DNA of 21,285 nt from Theristus sp. LFF4_11 (taxonomy: Eukaryota; Nematoda; Chromadorea; Monhysterida; Xyalidae). The stretch lies in NCBI GenBank assembly GCA_030248135.1, contig JASANC010001473.1:1-21285 (forward strand). Reading direction: 5' to 3'. A program made the translations under genes and the position numbers. The notes under the pieces were generated by a model that was not told the origin of the DNA, did not search any database, and saw only the letters and a program-made list of their open reading frames with translations. Of this stretch, positions 15,728 through 21,285 are shown one piece after another; the stretch's first letter is position 1; each line of letters starts with the position of its first letter.

Positions 15728-16017
15728 TTTGCCCATTGGTCCTTACCATTTTTCTGCTCCCTGCGTCCCTGTTGGTTGATGCATATTACGGTCGCCTTGT
15801 AGGGCTCTGGTTTTTCAGCAGTCTGAAGTTTTCACAGCGCAAAATATTACTTGGTTTCTTGGCTGACCTTATAGTGTGAGCTTTTCAGCAAGTGCAAAAA
15901 AGTGCAGCAAGGTGCGAACCAAAAACTGACCGTGCGCTGCACGGCTTAACTTGCCAGATCAGCCGGGGTTGGACTTATAACACGACGTCTTTGCGCTGAT
16001 GTGTGCGTGCTCGCTAT

Positions 16018-16110
16018 TGCGCTTGCTTGCTTTATGCAGCACACACGCCTTGTGTGTTTGCTTTATACAGCACACACGCCTTGTGTGCTTGCTTTATACA
16101 GCACACAGTA
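16018..16110 (+). repeat. 31-33-bp tandem array, left
   Basis: Three units built on GCTTTATACAGCACACACGC and CTTGTGTG. Mirrored at about 18920-19012 with the same number of units. Confidence 0.88.
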
Positions 16111-16547
16111 TAATGCACACGCGCATTGTGTGCGCTGCATGCAGTTTTATCCACCTAGTAACGCCGCCTCATTAGAAAGCATTAATATTAGCGCTGCCTG
16201 TGTGTGTAAATCATTACTTTCACGCGCGTGCAACGAATACGCCTGCTGAAAATCATCGCGGCAACTGCACGTTTCGTCGCGGCTGTGCATCGAATGACTT
16301 GCAATTTTTTTAGTTTTCACACACAACACGATAAATTAAAAATGTTAACTTCGTTTTCTAATGCACAGTGACAACTGAACAATGCAACTGTGCAGCCTTT
16401 ATCTACAAGAGTTTGCGGCCGCGTTGCCGGGTCGCCATGTGAGCCTGCAAACCACAGCTCGCACATGCAATTAATGCAGTGTTTTGTTGCAGTTTCAAGC
16501 CCGTTTCTGAAATGATGCTTCTATTACAATTCACTGTGTACATTTTT

Positions 16548-16827
16548 GACTCTTTAACTGACTCTTTTGATTCTTTAAACCGACTCTTTTGACTCCTTAA
16601 CTGACCATTTGACTCTTTAACTAACTCTTTTGATTCTTTAAACCGACTCTTTTGACTCCTTAACTGACTCTTTTGATTCTTTAAACCGACTCTTTTGACT
16701 CCTTAACTGACTCTTTTGATTCTTTAAACCGACTCTTTTGACTCCTTAACTGACTCTTTTGACTCCTTAACCGACTCTTTTGATTCCTTAACTGACTCTT
16801 TTGACTCCTTAACTGACTCTTTTGACT
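16548..16827 (+). repeat. 21/22-bp tandem array, left (about 13 units)
   Basis: Alternating units TGACTCTTTTGACTCCTTAA and CGACTCTTTTGATTCTTTAA (plus one or two bases). It spans about 280 bp, while the mirrored array at 18033-18486 spans about 454 bp. It lies about 240 bp outside the unique centre. Confidence 0.93.
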
Positions 16828-16930
16828 AAATTACTTTATTCATTGGCTTTTTTTACAAAAACTACTCTCATTGACCATTTCACGTGTTACCTCAGGTATT
16901 CATGTGGATATTTGTTTTGTTAACCGATCT

Positions 16931-16974
16931 TCATGACACGCGAATATTTATTCATATCAAGTAATCATGACACG
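16931..16974. promoter_or_regulatory. Paired TCATGACACG sites upstream of the central gene
   Basis: TCATGACACG occurs at 16931-16940 and 16965-16974, 34 bp apart, with an AT-rich interval. Both are mirrored at 17886-17895 and 17920-17929, so four copies ring the central gene. They may be binding sites for the element's own protein or a host factor; this is inference. Confidence 0.5.
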
Positions 16975-17031
16975 TAACAAGAAACAAGGGCAGAACTCGT
17001 ACTAATTTTTATAATGCTGCTTTTCTAGCAC

Positions 17032-17039
17032 TATATAAA
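17032..17039 (+). promoter_or_regulatory. TATA box of the central zinc-finger gene
   Basis: TATATAAA lies 29 bp before the ATG at 17068. With usual spacing, transcription would begin only a few bases before the start codon, giving a very short leader. Confidence 0.65.
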
Positions 17040-17067
17040 GGGCATTAATCCTGATCTTAAATCAGTC

Positions 17068-17706
17068 ATGACCAAAGCTTGCTCAGTGTGTGGTCGCAGT
17101 TTTTCATCCTCTTCTAATAGAGTGCGTCACGAACGCCTCTTTCACAAATCTGAAGGAACTGTAGGGAATATGGAGGATGAACCTCGACTCGATGAAACAG
17201 AAGATTCTCAGCGCCATGAACTTACCAGTGAAAGTGAAGCGGGTAGCGAAACTAGTGAAAGAGAAGATCCCGAATCTGACTCAGAAGAAGACGATGCAGA
17301 TGGAAAAGAAACCGAGCGTTGGCGATTACTTTTGAGCGAAACAATTGAGCGTTATGACGATATACCTGATTTAAAAGATGTTTTGAAGGAACCGTTCCTA
17401 AGCGAGTTTGTGGATAAATTGAGAGAAGTCGTTGAATCAAAGTTCAAATTGGTAAATGATCTTAAAAACGAGGATGATATCTACGAGAACATCAGCAGAC
17501 GAAAAAGCACATATGAAGAAGACGATTATAGTAGCGAAGAAGCAGGAGAGTGTGCCTGGCTGGATCGAAGGTTTCTTATCAGAAATCGTGTGATGAAAGC
17601 AAACCTCGATTTATTTGCCGTTGAAGACGAAGAAGAAAAAGAAGAAGAAATTAGTGCTGAATTTGAGGGGGCAGTGGAACCGTATGAAATTAGTGAAATG
17701 TTTTGA
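17068..17706 (+). CDS. 212-residue acidic protein with N-terminal C2H2 finger
   Basis: A single-exon, intact frame and the only convincing gene in the palindrome. Residues 5-26 form a classical C2H2 finger (C5, C8, H21, H26). Residues 34-80 are Ser/Glu/Asp-rich and probably disordered. Residues 82-175 look helical, with conserved-looking aromatic and Leu positions (ERWRLLLSETIERY, EPFLSEFVDKLREVVES, AWLDRRFLIRNRVMKANL). The tail is again strongly acidic (EDEEEKEEE). No transposase, integrase or polymerase motif is seen. The start is set by the first ATG after the TATA box, and an ATTAAA signal follows the stop. One finger alone seldom gives strong DNA specificity, so a partner or dimer is likely. 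The retained frame amid non-coding repeats suggests selection. I do not recognise the family. Confidence 0.82.
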   Translation: MTKACSVCGRSFSSSSNRVRHERLFHKSEGTVGNMEDEPRLDETEDSQRHELTSESEAGSETSEREDPESDSEEDDADGKETERWRLLLSETIERYDDIPDLKDVLKEPFLSEFVDKLREVVESKFKLVNDLKNEDDIYENISRRKSTYEEDDYSSEEAGECAWLDRRFLIRNRVMKANLDLFAVEDEEEKEEEISAEFEGAVEPYEISEMF

Positions 17707-17744
17707 ACGTGTTACGTGCCATTGACTTGTCGCATCGTTGTTTA

Positions 17745-17750
17745 ATTAAA
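17745..17750 (+). terminator. Poly(A) signal of the central gene
   Basis: ATTAAA lies about 39 bp after the stop codon, with a GTTGTTGTGATTG stretch about 40 bp further on that fits a downstream GU-rich element. Confidence 0.55.
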
Positions 17751-18032
17751 CTCTTCGTAAATTTTTCAAATTTTTTCTACGCTTGTCATTGTTGTTGTGA
17801 TTGTTAAACTCTACTTGGAATCGTTACAGTCGATTCAGAGTTGCACTAAAAATGTCGTACGAATTATACATTTGTTTCTTGTTTACGTGTCATGATTACT
17901 TGATATGAATAAATATTCGCGTGTCATGAAGATCGGTTAACAAAACAAATATCCACATGAATACCTGAGGTAACACGTGAAATGGTCAATGAGAGTAGTT
18001 TTTGCAAAAAAAGCCAATGAATAAAGTAATTT

Positions 18033-18486
18033 AGTCAAAAGAGTCAGTTAAGGAGTCAAAAGAGTCAGTTAAGGAATCAAAAGAGTCGGTTAAGGAGTCA
18101 AAAGAGTCAGTTAAGGAGTCAAAAGAGTCGGTTTAAAGAATCAAAAGAGTCAGTTAAGGAGTCAAAAGAGTCAGTTAAGGAGTCAAAAGAGTCGGTTTAA
18201 AGAATCAAAAGAGTCAGTTAAGGAGTCAAAAGAGTCAGTTAAGGAGTCAAAAGAGTCAGTTAAGGAGTCAAAAGAGTCGGTTTAAAGAATCAAAAGAGTC
18301 AGTTAAGGAGTCAAAAGAGTCAGTTAAGGAGTCAAAAGAGTCGGTTTAAAGAATCAAAAGAGTCAGTTAAGGAGTCAAAAGAGTCGGTTTAAAGAATCAA
18401 AAGAGTTAGTTAAAGAGTCAAATGGTCAGTTAAGGAGTCAAAAGAGTCGGTTTAAAGAATCAAAAGAGTCAGTTAAAGAGTCAAAA
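18033..18486 (-). repeat. 21/22-bp tandem array, right (about 21 units)
   Basis: Units AGTCAAAAGAGTCAGTTAAGG and AATCAAAAGAGTCGGTTTAA are the reverse complements of the left array. About eight more units are present than on the left. Confidence 0.93.
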
Positions 18487-18919
18487 ATGTACACAGTGAA
18501 TTGTAATAGAAGCATCATTTCAGAAACGGGCTTGAAACTGCAACAAAACACTGCATTAATTGCATGTGCGAGCTGTGGTTTGCAGGCTCACATGGCGACC
18601 CGGCAACGCGGCCGCAAACTCTTGTAGATAAAGGCTGCACAGTTGCATTGTTCAGTTGTCACTGTGCATTAGAAAACGAAGTTAACATTTTTAATTTATC
18701 GTGTTGTGTGTGAAAACTAAAAAAATTGCAAGTCATTCGATGCACAGCCGCGACGAAACGTGCAGTTGCCGCGATGATTTTCAGCAGGCGTATTCGTTGC
18801 ACGCGCGTGAAAGTAATGATTTACACACACAGGCAGCGCTAATATTAATGCTTTCTAATGAGGCGGCGTTACTAGGTGGATAAAACTGCATGCAGCGCAC
18901 ACAATGCGCGTGTGCATTA

Positions 18920-19012
18920 TACTGTGTGCTGTATAAAGCAAGCACACAAGGCGTGTGTGCTGTATAAAGCAAACACACAAGGCGTGTGTGCTGCATAAAG
19001 CAAGCAAGCGCA
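18920..19012 (-). repeat. 31-33-bp tandem array, right
   Basis: Three units on GCGTGTGTGCTGTATAAAGC, the mirror of 16018-16110. Confidence 0.88.
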
Positions 19013-19305
19013 ATAGCGAGCACGCACACATCAGCGCAAAGACGTCGTGTTATAAGTCCAACCCCGGCTGATCTGGCAAGTTAAGCCGTGCAGCGCACGG
19101 TCAGTTTTTGGTTCGCACCTTGCTGCACTTTTTTGCACTTGCTGAAAAGCTCACACTATAAGGTCAGCCAAGAAACCAAGTAATATTTTGCGCTGTGAAA
19201 ACTTCAGACTGCTGAAAAACCAGAGCCCTACAAGGCGACCGTAATATGCATCAACCAACAGGGACGCAGGGAGCAGAAAAATGGTAAGGACCAATGGGCA
19301 AAAAC

Positions 19306-19452
19306 AGGGAGCAGGACATATCAGGGAGCAACCAGGGAGCAGGACATATCAGGGAGCAACCAGGGAGCAGGACATATCAGGGAGCAACCAGGGAGCAGGA
19401 CATATCAGGGAGAGGGAGCACCTACGCAGGGAGCAGCGAAATCTGCTCCCTA
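19306..19452 (-). repeat. 28-bp tandem array, right
   Basis: Units of AGGGAGCAGGACATATCAGG plus GAGCAACC, the mirror of 15587-15727, with one shortened unit (GGGAGAGGGAGCACC) near 19409. Confidence 0.92.
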
Positions 19453-19697
19453 AACCAACATCGCAGATGTTGTCGAAGCCTAAAATCAGTCGGTAAAACG
19501 GCCCAAAATCGACTGCTAAAGGTTTTACGAGGTATAATCAAAAAAAATTTTTGTTGAACTTTCGAAAAATTGTGCCAAAATTGAGGTTTTCAGAGCATAT
19601 TAGAGGAAAATTTTTCGAATTTTTTTTTAAAAAAAAATCGGCATTTTTGTTTTTTTTTGATCACTTTTTTTTTTTAAATTTTCATTTTTGTTTAACA

Positions 19698-20269
19698 ACC
19701 CAACTTGTCACTTAGTCTTCAACGCTGCAGGTGGTATTCTGGATTGATTTATCGACTGTTTTCAGCCTTGGTGAGTGATGATCGACTCGCGCATTGAAGT
19801 ACTTGAGCGTCGCAAAGGCTAGTTCAACAAATTCCGATGTCGCTAAAGGTGAGATAGAAGCAGAGAACTCACATTTACGCATCGTTTTTCAGGATCTCGA
19901 AAGGTCGAAATTGCACTGGCTGCCACTGCAAGCGTAACTTCGTTGGTTGCTCGTTGCTGTTTCGCCTCGTGTCGTCAGCATGATCACACCGGTTTGTTGT
20001 TGAACTTGTTTCCGTGTTATTTGAGGTGAATTGAGAGGCAAAACACGAGACGTGATGTCGTCGGTGGGAAAATGGGGTCGCCGAAACCAAGTCTGAAATT
20101 TTCACCCTCCTCCCATATGAGTGGGGTCATATGGTAAGTCGGTGGCTCCTCAGATGGTGATATTCGGACTCCCTGAAAAATTCTGAACAACTTTCATTTA
20201 AAAAAAAAAATTTAAAAAAAAAAATTTTTAAAGAAAAAAAATAGAAAATTTTTTTTCTTGACATCTCTA
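19698..20269 (-). mobile_element. hAT-type segment in right arm
   Basis: Mirror of 14518-15088, ending GACATCTCTA at 20260-20269. Near-identical to the free element at 8075-8818 in its middle part. Confidence 0.8.
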
Positions 20270-20571
20270 CGTGCACGGGATCCCACGAGTATGCCAAATT
20301 TTTGCCTTCGAAAAACACAGAAATTCTTGTAAAATACAGAATATTTTGTGCAAGCAAGCTGCTTGTTTGGTCAGAAACAACAAAATCTATGCAGGGACAG
20401 ACACAAACAACGTCAAGAAAAATGCAAAAATTACGGTATTTTTGGAAAAAATTGAGATGAGATTGACCACCGTGAGGGGGGGGTGCGATCCCGTGTTTTC
20501 TCGCGGAGGGGGGTGGGGGGGAGTCTAGTACCCGTGTCGAGGTAAAGGGGGGGAGGGGGGTATACGGGTAT

Positions 20572-20589
20572 CTGCCCGTGCACGGGCAG
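20572..20589. repeat. 18-bp perfect palindrome, right-arm copy
   Basis: CTGCCCGTGCACGGGCAG, identical to 14197-14214. Confidence 0.9.
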
Positions 20590-21285
20590 ATTTTCGGCTG
20601 AGGGGGGGTGGACCCCCCCCCCCCTTTCGCTACTGAGATGGCATCCTCAATTCTTGAGTGAGACGTCGTCGGTGTCGGTGGCCATCAGTACATGTACAGC
20701 ATTGACAAACAAAAAGTCAGGTATTGCCAGGCAACTTTCCAGTTGAGTTGAGGTGGCGGTGGCACTCTACTCTTTCAAACTGTTGGTCCACTCAAAATTT
20801 GTTGCAGCATTGTGGTTGATCGGTGGCTCAAATAAAGTCCTCGTTCTGCTGAGCACCTGTGTGTGTGATTTTCGTAATCCAAATTTTGAATAAGGTGTTC
20901 GAATTTTATGGTAGAAACTACCAAACCAGTGAAGGTTGAAGAAGGTTACTCAGCTGGAGCCAACCAAGGGTTTCATGCATCAATCACTGTGGTGCAACAA
21001 ACTTTAAGCGGACCCATAATGTGAAGTGGCATCGAAAAGAGAGGGTGGTATCGGAAATAAAACCGGTTTTTAAAATGAAAAACTGTTTTACCAAACCTTT
21101 TCACTAAAATGGTGCGTGTCTATTTTGGGTGCAAAAATGACGTATGAAAATAAACCTAAAACTCATTACGATTCTTTTATGCCTGTTTAAGCCAAGAACA
21201 AATAGATTGAATTGCACGATTTGAGCATTTACTGTCTGGTTTAGCTCAGGTTGACGTGCATTTGTTTTTCTCTTTGTATTTTCTC

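Larger units (their letters stand above)
13498..17010 (+). repeat. Left arm of a giant inverted repeat
   Basis: Every block here recurs as its reverse complement in 17850-21285: 13498 pairs with 21285, 14518 with 20269, 16001 with 19029, and 16931 with 17929. The coordinate sums change only where one arm has an indel. The arm may start before 13498, because its partner runs off the window. It contains a mini-foldback (about 13720-14040), G/C runs, a hAT-type segment, three tandem arrays and a 239-bp insertion missing from the right arm. No coding sequence is convincing in it. Confidence 0.93.
17850..21285 (-). repeat. Right arm of the giant inverted repeat
   Basis: Reverse complement of 13498-17010, running off the right edge. 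Differences from the left arm: no 239-bp insertion at 19449-19475, a ~170-bp longer 21/22-bp array, an extra GGGAGA in the 28-bp array, and scattered single-base changes (for example TATACGGG for TACACGGG near 20562). The last window base still lies within the arm, so the true end is unknown. Confidence 0.93.

Noticed and set aside
15540..15749. Gln/Gly/Arg-repeat protein across the 28-bp array (also 19281-19496)
   Set aside because: A by-product of a 28-bp tandem repeat rich in GCTCCCT; the frames differ between arms and no gene signals are present.
16001..16249. 82-codon Cys/Ala-rich frame mirrored at 18781-19029
   Set aside because: It lies over the 31-33-bp tandem array; identity between arms only reflects the palindrome.
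16548..18486. CRISPR-like arrays
   Set aside because: The units are contiguous with no unique spacers, and the setting is eukaryotic; these are minisatellites.
14518..20269. The whole block between the two TAGAGATGT/ACATCTCTA ends as one hAT element
   Set aside because: The flanks outside these ends (GTGCAC on both sides, inverted) are part of the larger inverted repeat, so they cannot be a direct target duplication.
13498..21285. Palindrome as an assembly or amplification mirror artefact
   Set aside because: The arms differ by a 239-bp insertion, about eight tandem units, run lengths and scattered substitutions, which a mirror artefact would not show. Two haplotypes joined in inverse could still mimic this, so long reads are needed.

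Overview
The window reads as nuclear DNA of an invertebrate animal. A nematode is my first guess, because the introns are short (about 70-310 bp where no transposon sits in them), run GT...AG and often end in TTTCAG. No gene here names a species. Genes are few, and more than half of the window is transposon-derived.

Left part (about 1-9003, minus strand). A long multi-exon gene, or a tight set of genes, reads right to left and runs off the left edge. From its 5' side it has a Cys/His-rich first exon with an ATG at 9003, a C2H2 finger exon, two short Ser/Thr- and Gln/Leu-containing exons and a disordered exon with basic NLS-like clusters. Then comes an array of about ten related modules of roughly 97-102 residues. 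Each full module carries a conserved VPxARVxNGxHxIDPLxRxHFC start, a WTP block, an RTYxY strand and a closing FRCxxC. Eight modules are single exons with the same phase (1-1), and two are split by a phase-0 intron. Spliced phases agree along the chain, which is the main support for the model. The fold resembles FLYWCH or other small zinc modules, but I cannot assign it firmly.

Mobile DNA inside that gene. One intron holds a 510-bp foldback element with a 10-bp target duplication. Two other introns each hold a copy of a ~200-bp MITE, one beside a tRNA-like sequence. Another intron holds an LTR relic. A 744-bp hAT-type element with an 8-bp target duplication lies inside the first coding exon.

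Middle part (9004-13310). An A+C-rich, T-poor non-coding stretch is followed by a lone fragment of the module exon. Next is a 3'-truncated non-LTR retrotransposon on the minus strand (ORF1 and the start of the endonuclease of ORF2), a diverged relative of the hAT-type element, and a TRIM-like mini LTR element with LTR, primer-binding site, polypurine tract and partial second LTR.

Right part (about 13498-21285). A very large imperfect palindrome has two ~3.5-kb arms, the right one running off the window. They enclose about 850 bp of unique DNA with one intact gene: a 212-residue acidic protein with an N-terminal C2H2 finger, its own TATA box and a poly(A) signal. Each arm carries three tandem-repeat arrays, G/C homopolymer runs, an 18-bp perfect palindrome and a hAT-type segment. 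Arm differences (a 239-bp insertion on the left, a ~170-bp longer repeat array on the right, scattered substitutions) argue against a simple assembly mirror. This one-gene palindrome and the symmetric exon array are the two most unusual things here.
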